This document shows positions 36,607-44,242 of a stretch of DNA of 64,000 nt, piece by piece. The translations under genes were made by a program, and so were the position numbers. Under the pieces are notes generated by a model. The model searched no databases, was not told the DNA's origin, and was given only the letters and a program-made list of their open reading frames with translations. Source of the DNA: Aphanothece hegewaldii CCALA 016 (GTDB lineage Bacteria; Cyanobacteriota; Cyanobacteriia; Cyanobacteriales; Microcystaceae); assembly GCF_003007785.1 (NCBI RefSeq), contig NZ_PXOH01000003.1, forward strand, positions 124,001 through 188,000, in the 5' to 3' direction. Position 1 is the stretch's first letter. Each line of letters opens with the position of its first letter.

Positions 36607-37554
36607 TTAAACTGTAGTGGCTACACCTTGTCCGAAAAATTTCGGGGGTGCAGAAAGGGTGTATACTTCTTGGTGTTGTGCGATCGCATCCCGTATATAC
36701 AAGGGAGTTTGTAGCATTCCGAGTAATGACATTCCATCAATTAAACGTAACCCACCAGTTGTCTTTTCCGCTAAAAGTTGATCAATCTTTTGAGGATCTG
36801 GAGTCGTATTCAATGACTCATTACTACACAAGGCAAAACCCCAAGGAGATCCATAACTCGGTGTCGGAGCGCAGTACGCTTGTACGTGAGGGAAAACGGC
36901 TTTTAGAGTATTCACGACACGAGCATGATACATGACAAAGGGGGGGGAAACTGGCCCAGATTGAACAATTACTAAACCACCTGGGGCTAGGACACGCTGT
37001 AACTTTTCGTAATATTCTTTTGTAAAGAGGGGAAAAGATGGGCCTTCTTCGATGGGATCAGTCAGGTCAGATATAATAATATCCCATTTCTCATCAGTTG
37101 TATCCAGAACCTGTAAAGCATCAGCAACAACCAATTCAAAGCGAGGATCATCAAAAGAACCTTGGTGCATTTCGCTAAGGTGTTCTTTACACGCTTCGAC
37201 AACCTCACCATCGATATCGATCATCATGACACGTTCGACGGTATTCCAGCGTAAAATTTCTCTAGTCGTTGCACCTTCGCCACCCCCTAAGATTAACACT
37301 TTTTTTGGGGATGCGTGGGTGATCATAGCAGGTTGTACTAAAGCTTCATGATAAATAAATTCATCACCTGTACAAGATTGCCATTTACCATCTAATACTA
37401 ACGCCTTACCATAAGCCCCAGACTCAACGACATACATTTCTTGAAAGGGAGTTTTACAGTAAGCCAGAATACGAGTAATTCCATGACTATAGATATCCCA
37501 AGGGGTAATATACTCGTTAACCCATAGATCAGCTTTGACATCGCTTCCAGCCAT
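36607..37554 (-). CDS. speE: Spermidine synthase-like polyamine aminopropyltransferase
   Basis: I choose ATG 37554 (MAGSDVKADLWVNEY, 315 residues) because AGGAGG lies 10 bases upstream; the frame could extend 10 codons further but without a ribosome binding site. The decarboxylated-SAM-binding core is complete: VLILGGGEGATTREIL, MIDIDGEVVEACKEHL, and the catalytic DIIISDLTDPIEEGP. The QEMYVVESGAYGKALVLDG beta-hairpin at the N-terminus is typical. It transfers aminopropyl groups to putrescine or a related diamine in the cytosol. Substrate specificity (spermidine, thermospermine) cannot be fixed by eye. Confidence 0.88.
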   Translation of the reverse strand: MAGSDVKADLWVNEYITPWDIYSHGITRILAYCKTPFQEMYVVESGAYGKALVLDGKWQSCTGDEFIYHEALVQPAMITHASPKKVLILGGGEGATTREILRWNTVERVMMIDIDGEVVEACKEHLSEMHQGSFDDPRFELVVADALQVLDTTDEKWDIIISDLTDPIEEGPSFPLFTKEYYEKLQRVLAPGGLVIVQSGPVSPPFVMYHARVVNTLKAVFPHVQAYCAPTPSYGSPWGFALCSNESLNTTPDPQKIDQLLAEKTTGGLRLIDGMSLLGMLQTPLYIRDAIAQHQEVYTLSAPPKFFGQGVATTV

Positions 37555-37695
37555 TAAATCAAACCTCCTGTAAAGAATTGGCACAAAGATCCATTTATAA
37601 CATACCTGTTAATCATCTGGCACTTGCTCAAAGCAGAAAGTATTATTAAGCTCGCCCTAATTTTTAAATTCACTGCCTAGAATGGAAGTATAAAA

Positions 37696-37722
37696 AAGAG
37701 ACGCGCTATAAATCGTCTGTAC
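37696..37722. repeat. Decayed GTAGAGACGCGCC-family palindrome next to the slipin ribosome binding site
   Basis: AAGAGACGCGCTATAAATCGTCTGTAC aligns with about 20 of 28 positions of the palindrome at 57644-57671 and ends right at the AAGGAG of the slipin gene. Its centre has become TATAAAT, a possible -10 box. Confidence 0.4.
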
Positions 37723-37734
37723 AAGGAGTTCAAA

Positions 37735-38547
37735 ATGGAGCCAATATTAATTGCTTTTTTAATGCTTGCTGGTATAGGCTTACAAGGCTGTAAAATTGAT
37801 CGAGAATATCAGCGCGGTGTAATTTTTCGTTTAGGAAGATATCAGAAAACGAAAGGACCTGGTTTATATTATATTCTGCCCTTTATTGACCAAAAAATGC
37901 AAGTTGATATCCGGACGAAAACCGTCGATATTGCCCCACAAGAAACAGTGACAGCCGATAGTGTAACCATTAAAGTAAATGCGGTTCTTTACTATAGAAT
38001 TATTGATGCTGCTAAAGCCATTAATCGTGTTGAATCTTATCAAAATGCCGTGTATCAAGCAGCAATGACAACTTTACGCAATGTTGTCGGACAAAATAAC
38101 TTAGATGATGTGCTACAAGATCGGGATAAAATTAATCATAAGGTTCAAGAAATTGTTGATGAGATCACCGAACCTTGGGGAATTGATATCGAACGAGTTG
38201 AGATGAAAGATGTTGAAATTCCCACATCGATGCAACGCGCAATGGCAAAAGAAGCCGAAGCTTTAAGAGAAAAACGCGCTCGTATTATTAAAGCATCAGC
38301 CGAACAAGAAGCCTCTCAAAAACTAGCTGAAGCGTCTCAAAAAATTATGGCAAATCCAGCAGCTTTAGAGTTACGTCGTTTACAGATGTTAACGGAAATT
38401 GGAGCCGAAAATAATACGACTACGGTTGTGATGATGCCATCTGATCTCATTACTTTAAGTAAACAATGGTCGGACGCAATGGAAAAAAATAAAACTACCG
38501 AAAAAGAAACCAATGGAAATAAACAAATTACAGAGTATTTAAGTTAA
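37735..38547 (+). CDS. Slipin (stomatin/SPFH-domain membrane protein)
   Basis: This 270-residue protein has a short N-terminal membrane anchor (about 3-19). The SPFH domain follows: EREYQRGVIFRLGRY-like start, GPGLYYILPFIDQ, the slipin-type VNAVLYYRIIDAAKAI and LRNVVGQNNLDDVLQDRD. The C-terminus is a helical oligomerisation region (KEAEALREKRARIIKASAEQ). Slipins form ring-like oligomers at membranes and usually pair with an NfeD protein; none is adjacent. AAGGAG lies 6 bases before the ATG. Confidence 0.88.
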   Translation: MEPILIAFLMLAGIGLQGCKIDREYQRGVIFRLGRYQKTKGPGLYYILPFIDQKMQVDIRTKTVDIAPQETVTADSVTIKVNAVLYYRIIDAAKAINRVESYQNAVYQAAMTTLRNVVGQNNLDDVLQDRDKINHKVQEIVDEITEPWGIDIERVEMKDVEIPTSMQRAMAKEAEALREKRARIIKASAEQEASQKLAEASQKIMANPAALELRRLQMLTEIGAENNTTTVVMMPSDLITLSKQWSDAMEKNKTTEKETNGNKQITEYLS

Positions 38548-38573
38548 ATCGATGTAGCTAGGGAATGATGAAA

Positions 38574-38701
38574 GTACGTTAATATCGCCAGTGAATAAAT
38601 TCACTGTCTGATAGCGCAAGTCGGCTAAAACCGACTAACCGAATCACTTTTAGTCCATTAAAATGAACTTCTGCTTTGAGACAGAGATTTTAATCCCTGG
38701 C
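38574..38701. repeat. Composite multi-palindrome repeat, copy 1
   Basis: Four palindromes follow one another: AGTGAATAAATTCACT (38590-38605), AGTCGGCTAAAACCGACT (38619-38636), AGTCCATTAAAATGAACT (38652-38669) and CAGAGATTTTAATCCCTG (38682-38699). The same set, more perfect in places, occurs at 57517-57692. It looks like a non-coding dispersed element of MITE or REP type. It lies between slipin and comF. Confidence 0.7.
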
Positions 38702-38806
38702 AATATTGATGATCTAATGATTACCGATTTATTTTTTCATCTTCTATCATTTCTTGAATGATAATAATGTTCTAAATTTGCATTTAATCAATATTATTAA
38801 AACAAA

Positions 38807-39454
38807 ATGCTCAAATCTTTTTTATCCCTTTTTTTACAACAAAACTGTCCTTTATGCGATCGTTCAACGGAAGAAGAAATCTGTCAAGATTGCTTACGAC
38901 AATTAAAAAGTCAACAAATTAAAAACACCGCTCAGTTTTGGTATGGAGAATTACCATTATTCGTTTGGGGAAACTACGAAGGAAAATTAAAACAAGCAAT
39001 AGCCGCCCTCAAATATAACCGTCATCCTGAATTGGGGGAAGTTATGGGACAATGGTTAGGCGAAGCTTGGTTAAAATCATCTCTTGAAAAAAAACAAAAG
39101 TTTAGCGTTATTCCTATTCCAATGCACCAACAAAAACTTAAAGAAAGAGGTTTTAATCAAGCCGAATTAATGGCGAAAGGCTTTTGTAAAACCACAGGTT
39201 ATAACTTACAGTCTCATGGTTTAATCCGCATTAGAGAAACACAAGCCATGTATAGTTTAAAACCAAAAGAACGCGAAGAAAATGTCAAAAATGCCTTTAA
39301 CATTGGTAAGCTGAATCAGACTAATACTCCAGTACTGCTCATTGATGATATTTACACCACTGGAACAACCGCAAAAGAAGTGGCAAAATGTTTAAACTCT
39401 CATCATGTAAACGTTGTAGGAATTGCGACACTTTCTACAGTTAGACAGGTCTAA
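38807..39454 (+). CDS. comF: ComF family phosphoribosyltransferase-like protein
   Basis: The protein has 215 residues. An N-terminal double-zinc-type motif, QNCPLCDRSTEEEICQDC, is followed by a type I phosphoribosyltransferase fold ending in the PRPP-binding loop VLLIDDIYTTGTT at about 175-188. ERGFNQAELMAKGF near 110 is the other strongly conserved ComF segment. ComF takes part in DNA uptake in competent bacteria; comEC lies 5 kb away in this window, on the other strand. Confidence 0.9.
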   Translation: MLKSFLSLFLQQNCPLCDRSTEEEICQDCLRQLKSQQIKNTAQFWYGELPLFVWGNYEGKLKQAIAALKYNRHPELGEVMGQWLGEAWLKSSLEKKQKFSVIPIPMHQQKLKERGFNQAELMAKGFCKTTGYNLQSHGLIRIRETQAMYSLKPKEREENVKNAFNIGKLNQTNTPVLLIDDIYTTGTTAKEVAKCLNSHHVNVVGIATLSTVRQV

Positions 39455-39501
39455 TCTTTGTATAATTTGGAAAAAGTTCCAATCAGATCAAATTTCTGGA
39501 T

Positions 39502-40092
39502 ATGCAAAAACTCAGCTTTTTATTATCCCTACTCGCTCTATTTTCATTTAATAATATTTTATTAACTGCTACAGCCCAAGAAACCTCAGTAACACCAATT
39601 ATTCCCTCAGATCTAAATCAAACGCCCATAACCCCCATTACCCCACCTCCTGGAAGCTTCCCGACTAACACTACGCCCACGACTAAACCACCCGAACTCA
39701 TCGACACCCGCTTAGTCCTAAAATTAAAACAACGTCGCGTTTTTGTCTTCAAAGGAGATAAACAAGTGGCGAGTTATCCGGTAGCTGTAGGAAAAAAAGG
39801 CTGGGAAACTCCAACAGGCAATTTTAAAATTATTCAAATGGTGAAAAACCCCACTTGGCAAAATCCTTGGACGGGAAAAGTCATACCCGCAGGGCCAAAA
39901 AACCCCATTGGTGAACGATGGATCGGTTTTTGGACAGATGGTAAAAATCAAATAGGCTTTCACGGAACCCCCACCATTAATAGTATCGGACAAGCGGCCT
40001 CTCATGGATGTGTCAGAATGCTTAATAGTGATGTGAAAGCGATGTTTGAATTTGTGAAAGTTGGAACCCCTGTTATTGTTCAATCTCAGTGA
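39502..40092 (+). CDS. L,D-transpeptidase (YkuD family), exported
   Basis: The protein has 196 residues with a signal peptide at about 1-25 and a Thr/Pro-rich linker to about residue 68. The YkuD catalytic domain has KQVASYPVAVGKKGWETPTG, FHGTP and the active-site SHGCVRM (Cys at about 171). It makes 3-3 peptidoglycan cross-links or attaches proteins to the wall in the periplasm. It starts 47 bases after comF on the same strand. Confidence 0.88.
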   Translation: MQKLSFLLSLLALFSFNNILLTATAQETSVTPIIPSDLNQTPITPITPPPGSFPTNTTPTTKPPELIDTRLVLKLKQRRVFVFKGDKQVASYPVAVGKKGWETPTGNFKIIQMVKNPTWQNPWTGKVIPAGPKNPIGERWIGFWTDGKNQIGFHGTPTINSIGQAASHGCVRMLNSDVKAMFEFVKVGTPVIVQSQ

Positions 40093-40182
40093 AAAGTAGG
40101 GTTATCCCTAAAAAGAGATAGAACGAAAAAACGATAAGATCAAATTAAAGAATAATTTGATTATTTCAATCATCAATTTTTT

Positions 40183-40875
40183 ATGGTGAGTGCTACTCAA
40201 TATCGTTATAGCGATGAACAGATTTCGGCTTGGTTACGTGGTTTACTAACCATTGCTTGGGCTGATGGACATTTTGACCCAGAAGAACAAGAAATGATAG
40301 CGAATGTGACAAACGATCTACATCCTTCTCAAAAAGATATCGTATTCAAGTCCATTACGCCGCAAGATCTCGCCGAAACACTAGGCAAAGACGAACACAC
40401 AGCCGAAAACTTTCTACGGACGGCGGTTTTAATATCGATCGCAGATGGCGTATATTCGAGTCAAGAAGCGGAACTCATCTATCAGTTTCGAGATGCACTG
40501 GGTGTAAAAGTAGAAGCCCTAGAATCATTGCAACACACCCTATGTGAAGTCCCAAAAGATACCCATAAAGAGGGTTTTAAACGTGAAAATTTAGTCAGTC
40601 CGCCCCATTTAGAACATCCAGACTTATTACATCCGATGAAAGACTGGTTAGACGACATGGATGTACAAGATCCTCGCGTCGCCCGTTTTATCTGTAAGAT
40701 GATTCCGCCCCAGTGTCCCTTTGAACGAGATGTAAAGCTTTTTGGACATAAAATCGTCCATATTCCCCCTTTATGTAAACTTAATCCCTTGTATGAACAA
40801 TTAGTCGGGTTGCGCTTTCGGGCGTTATCCTACTTAGCGGATGATTGCAAGGAAGACATATCCGAATATATTTAG
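40183..40875 (+). CDS. TerB-like domain fused to Mo-dependent nitrogenase C-terminus domain
   Basis: The protein has 230 residues. Residues about 10-125 form two TerB-like repeats with acidic metal-binding loops (TIAWADGHFDPEEQEMI, SIADGVYSSQEAELIY). Residues about 145-225 (HPMKDWLDDMDVQDPRVARF, CKMIPPQCPFERD, IPPLCKLNPLYEQLVGL) match the domain named after the C-terminus of Mo-dependent nitrogenase. Despite the name, no nif gene is near and the domain is widespread in cyanobacteria. It is 12 bases before obgE and probably cotranscribed. Function unknown. Confidence 0.75.
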   Translation: MVSATQYRYSDEQISAWLRGLLTIAWADGHFDPEEQEMIANVTNDLHPSQKDIVFKSITPQDLAETLGKDEHTAENFLRTAVLISIADGVYSSQEAELIYQFRDALGVKVEALESLQHTLCEVPKDTHKEGFKRENLVSPPHLEHPDLLHPMKDWLDDMDVQDPRVARFICKMIPPQCPFERDVKLFGHKIVHIPPLCKLNPLYEQLVGLRFRALSYLADDCKEDISEYI

Positions 40876-40887
40876 GTCAAACATTCC

Positions 40888-41916
40888 ATGCAGTTTATAG
40901 ATCAAGCAGAAATAGAAGTTATAGCAGGTAAAGGCGGTGATGGGTTAGTTGCCTTTCGTCGAGAAAAATATGTACCCGCAGGAGGACCAGCAGGCGGTAA
41001 CGGTGGTCGTGGTGGATCGGTTATCTTAGTAGCACAGGAAAACTTACAAACGCTGCTTGATTTTCAGTATTGCCGTCAGTTTAAAGCTGATGATGGAAAA
41101 CGAGGCGGGCCAAACAATTGTACTGGGGCGAATGGAAGCGATCGTATTATTGAAGTTCCTTGTGGTACAGTGATCTATGATCTTGAAAGTGAAGAAATTA
41201 TCGGCGATTTAGTAACGCATGGTCAAACATTTTGTGTCGCTAAAGGGGGGAAAGGCGGACTTGGAAACAAACACTTTCTGAGCAACAGTAACCGCGCACC
41301 CGAATACGCTTTACCTGGATTAGATGGCGAATATAAAAGGCTGAGACTGGAATTAAAATTACTCGCCGAAGTTGGCATTATTGGCTTACCCAATGCGGGA
41401 AAATCGACCTTAATTTCTGCTTTATCGGCAGCGCGACCGAAAATTGCTGATTATCCTTTTACGACTTTAATACCTAATTTAGGGGTTGTCCGTAAGGCGA
41501 CAGGTGATGGTACTGTTTTTGCAGATATCCCCGGTTTGATCGAGGGAGCGCATACTGGAGTAGGATTAGGTCATGATTTTTTACGCCATATCGAACGCAC
41601 TCGTTTATTACTGCATTTAGTTGATCTAACGGCTGAAAATCCAGTACAAGATTATCAGATTATTCAACAAGAATTAGAAGCTTATGGCAGAGGTTTGATG
41701 GAACGCCCACAAATTCTGGCATTAAATAAAGCAGATGCCATATTACCAGAAGATTTAGCACATTTTCAAGCAGAATTTAGTCAAATTACTTCTGAGCCTA
41801 TTAAAGTTATTTCTGCTGTGTCGCGGACTGGGTTAGATGAATTATTACAATTAGTCTGGGACAAGCTAGATAATTATTCTGTTGAAAGTGAGCTTTTTTT
41901 AGATGTAGAGATTTGA
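40888..41916 (+). CDS. obgE: Obg-family GTPase
   Basis: This 342-residue protein starts with the glycine-rich Obg fold ([32 protein letters not shown], about 1-155). The G domain follows: G1 [10 protein letters not shown], switch [11 protein letters not shown]3 DIPGLIEG and G4 LNKAD. The variable C-terminal OCT domain of some Obg proteins is absent, as is usual in cyanobacteria. It acts in 50S ribosome assembly and stress control. Confidence 0.95.
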   Translation: MQFIDQAEIEVIAGKGGDGLVAFRREKYVPAGGPAGGNGGRGGSVILVAQENLQTLLDFQYCRQFKADDGKRGGPNNCTGANGSDRIIEVPCGTVIYDLESEEIIGDLVTHGQTFCVAKGGKGGLGNKHFLSNSNRAPEYALPGLDGEYKRLRLELKLLAEVGIIGLPNAGKSTLISALSAARPKIADYPFTTLIPNLGVVRKATGDGTVFADIPGLIEGAHTGVGLGHDFLRHIERTRLLLHLVDLTAENPVQDYQIIQQELEAYGRGLMERPQILALNKADAILPEDLAHFQAEFSQITSEPIKVISAVSRTGLDELLQLVWDKLDNYSVESELFLDVEI

Positions 41917-41932
41917 TCTGCTTTAGAGATGG

Positions 41933-41964
41933 TAAAAAAGAGGGTTTGGTATCCAAACCCCTAC
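41933..41964 (-). terminator. GGGTTTGG/CCAAACCC repeat copy 3, acting as terminator of the 41984 gene
   Basis: On the minus strand GGGTTTGG-at-ACCAAACCC is followed by TCTTTTTTACC. The stem begins about 20 bases after the stop at 41984. This copy therefore has the structure of a rho-independent terminator, unlike most other copies. Confidence 0.65.
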
Positions 41965-41983
41965 GTTTAATTTGTCGATCGTA

Positions 41984-42376
41984 TTATGATTGATTTTCTA
42001 TAACCGATTCGGTTGCTTGTTGGAAAGTTTTTTTAGCATTTTCTAGAGTATCGCTAAATTTCTCGCCGATACTAGCATTTTCATCATACGCTCTTAGATC
42101 ACGACCTCTTGGAGTGGGTTCATTAAAACTAGCGCGATTATCATTTTCCGTCTTTTCAAGTTGTTTTTGTGCGCGTTCTAAACCTCTATGATCCGCACTT
42201 TTGGAAGCATTTTCAAATTCTGCTGTTTCTTGTCCCATTGGGGCTTTATCAATTAGATTCTCGTCCATTGGCCCTGCTTGAGCAATATTAGCATAGTTAA
42301 CCATAAATACAGCCATTAAGCTAATACTGAGTACAAATAGGGTGAAACGTTGGAAGATATTTTTAAAGAAATTCAT
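41984..42376 (-). CDS. Small exported protein, unknown
   Basis: I start at ATG 42376 (MNFFKNIFQRFTLFVLSISL, 130 residues) because AGGAG lies 11 bases upstream and a signal peptide follows directly (cleavage near IAQAGP). A longer frame exists but would overlap the next gene. The mature part is hydrophilic and helical, rich in Glu, Asn and Lys (ERAQKQLEKTENDNRASF), ending in an ENAKKTFQQATESV helix. This looks like a small cyanobacterial stress-type secreted or periplasmic protein; no family is named. Confidence 0.6.
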   Translation of the reverse strand: MNFFKNIFQRFTLFVLSISLMAVFMVNYANIAQAGPMDENLIDKAPMGQETAEFENASKSADHRGLERAQKQLEKTENDNRASFNEPTPRGRDLRAYDENASIGEKFSDTLENAKKTFQQATESVIENQS

Positions 42377-42452
42377 TGTTTTGACTCCTGATTTTTCAAG
42401 TATTGAGTACGAGTTGTTTGATGATGTTGAAAGATGGACAGACACCACGTCT

Positions 42453-42956
42453 TTATCTGTTGGTAGAATCAGAACGAATGACTGTAGAAGCTGTCTTGAC
42501 GGGATAATCATGCTCTTGAGTGCGACGTTTAAGTCCCAATAAACCTAATAAACCGAGTAAACCTAGCCAATCCCAGTCATTGTCATTCTCATAATTATTT
42601 ACAGTAGTATTGGTAGTATCTGGTGTCCCAGTGGTTCCAGTGACTCCCGATGTCCCGTCTGTAGTACTCGTAGTACCTGTAGTACCCGTGGTTCCTGTGG
42701 TTCCAGTGACTCCCGATGTCCCGTCTGTAGTACCCGTGGTTCCTGTGGTTCCAGTGGTTCCAGTGACTCCCGATGTTCCGTCTGTAGTACCCGTGGTTCC
42801 AGTGGTTCCAGTAGTAGTACTAGAAGTACCTGGAGAACTTGGAGCAGTATTACTAGGTGTAACTTGAGCAGAAACTGGTAAAATTACAGCTAAAGTGGAT
42901 ACAGCAGTTGCCGCGAGAGCGATATTCAAAGATTTAGACAATTTTAGAGATTTCAT
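42453..42956 (-). CDS. Exported Thr-Gly repeat protein with WGxxGxxG-CTERM-like tail
   Basis: The protein has 167 residues with a signal peptide at about 1-30. A low-complexity region at about 42-116 consists of TTGTTGTT and TDGTSGVTG units repeated three times. The C-terminal part is NDNDWDWLGLLGLLGLLGLKRR, very like WGxxGxxG-CTERM protein-sorting tails: aromatic start, short Gly-Leu helix, basic stop. Extensions after the basic stretch (about 25 residues) are unusual for such a tail. It would sit in the envelope with a flexible Thr-rich, possibly glycosylated stalk. The coding repeats are also DNA repeats (42630-42820), so length may vary between strains. Confidence 0.65.
   Translation of the reverse strand: MKSLKLSKSLNIALAATAVSTLAVILPVSAQVTPSNTAPSSPGTSSTTTGTTGTTGTTDGTSGVTGTTGTTGTTGTTDGTSGVTGTTGTTGTTGTTSTTDGTSGVTGTTGTPDTTNTTVNNYENDNDWDWLGLLGLLGLLGLKRRTQEHDYPVKTASTVIRSDSTNR
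42630..42820. repeat. In-frame tandem repeat encoding the Thr-Gly stalk
   Basis: Units of the form GTACCCGTGGTTCCTGTGG and TGACTCCCGATGTCCCGTCT recur about three times with small changes. The period is a multiple of three, so the reading frame is kept. Confidence 0.75.
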
Positions 42957-43241
42957 TGTACATTTGCCTCGTTTAGAAATTAATTTAAAAAGTCTATTTT
43001 TGAGTACCCATTAACCAGTGTGAAAGATTGCTTAAATTTTTGAATCTTACTTGAGTTTGATTAGTGTCTAATTCTTTTAGATGAAAACTGACTTAATTTG
43101 TTGTATGACTTTGAAGAACAAAGTTTATTGAGCTTAAATCTCTCTTAATGTTGAATTAACTTAAACTGAAGATTCGCTACAATGTAGATGCGCCATATTC
43201 AAGAGATCGACACAATAGATATATCTAGAGGATTAGAGGGA

Positions 43242-44237
43242 ATGACAGAATTAATGATTCAGGACGCGAAAACATTAGCAGACTGGTCTTATATAGCCAT
43301 AAGTAAGCATTTCAAGAAGATTTTAAAGCATGAAGCCGAAGTGATTCAAGATAAAGATCCAGAAGAGTTACATCAGATGCGCGTAGGAATGCGACGTTTA
43401 AGAAGTGCGTGTACTGGTTTTTCTTATGCTTTAAATCTACCCAAAGCAGCTAACGAAAAAAATGTGGGAAAAGTGGCTAGGATTTTAGGAGAATTAAGAG
43501 ATATTGATGTATTAGAAGAAGCGTTAAAACAACAATATCAACCTGTTTTACCCAAACCTGAACAAAAAGCCTTAAATACCGCTTTAAAAATCTTGTCTGA
43601 CAAAAGAGATAAAACTTTTTTAAAAGTTAAAAAGATTTTACAAGGTGATTTGTATTCCAATTTAAAAGAAGCTTTTCAGGAATGGTTAGATAAACCTATT
43701 TATCAAGATCTGGGCTATTTAGCTATTCAAACAGTTTTACCCGATTTATTGCTACCTCAAGTAAGTCATTTTCTCTTACATCCTGCTTGGTTGATTGGAA
43801 ATAATAGCATAGAATTACATAAAAATTGGACACCCGAAGAAGTCGAAAATTTATTGCACAAACAAGGATATATTGTACACAATTTACGGAAAGAAGCGAA
43901 AAGAACTCGTTATAATATGGAGTTATTTACCGAATTTTATGGCGAATCTTATCAAAATTATTTACAAGATGTTAAGACAATTCAATCAATTTTAGGAGAA
44001 ATACAAGATTGTTTTGTGTTAGCGGATTTCTTAACTGATGTTTTTGGGAAAAATCTTGAGGACGGAATCCCAACTTTACTAAATAAACTCCAAGAGATAC
44101 GTTATGAAAAATGGAACGAGTGGCAAGATTTACGCGGTAAGTTTTTAAATCCTGAAACAAGACAAGAATTTCATCTAACAATTTTAGCATCAGAATCCAA
44201 GAAATTAGTAGAAACAAATGGGTTAACTCATGTCTAA
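43242..44237 (+). CDS. CHAD-domain protein
   Basis: I prefer ATG 43242 (MTELMIQDAKTLADW, 331 residues), after an AGAGGGA stretch; the frame could start at 43188 but without a ribosome binding site. The CHAD domain covers most of the protein: EELHQMRVGMRRLRSACTGF near residue 45, ILGELRDIDVLEEAL near 85, NLRKEAKRTRYNMELF near 215 and IQSILGEIQDCFVLADF near 250. The conserved His and basic residues bind polyphosphate in characterised CHAD proteins, and ppk1 is at the right end of this window. It ends 5 bases from the convergent comEC gene. Confidence 0.8.
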   Translation: MTELMIQDAKTLADWSYIAISKHFKKILKHEAEVIQDKDPEELHQMRVGMRRLRSACTGFSYALNLPKAANEKNVGKVARILGELRDIDVLEEALKQQYQPVLPKPEQKALNTALKILSDKRDKTFLKVKKILQGDLYSNLKEAFQEWLDKPIYQDLGYLAIQTVLPDLLLPQVSHFLLHPAWLIGNNSIELHKNWTPEEVENLLHKQGYIVHNLRKEAKRTRYNMELFTEFYGESYQNYLQDVKTIQSILGEIQDCFVLADFLTDVFGKNLEDGIPTLLNKLQEIRYEKWNEWQDLRGKFLNPETRQEFHLTILASESKKLVETNGLTHV

Positions 44238-44242
44238 TTTGA

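Noticed and set aside
40183..40875. Evidence for nitrogen fixation from the Mo-nitrogenase C-terminus domain
   Set aside because: The domain is widespread in non-fixing cyanobacteria and no nif gene is nearby.
42610..42867. Plus-strand frame of Val-Pro repeats opposite the Thr-Gly protein
   Set aside because: It is the shadow of the tandem repeat in the minus-strand gene, has no ribosome binding site and is low complexity.
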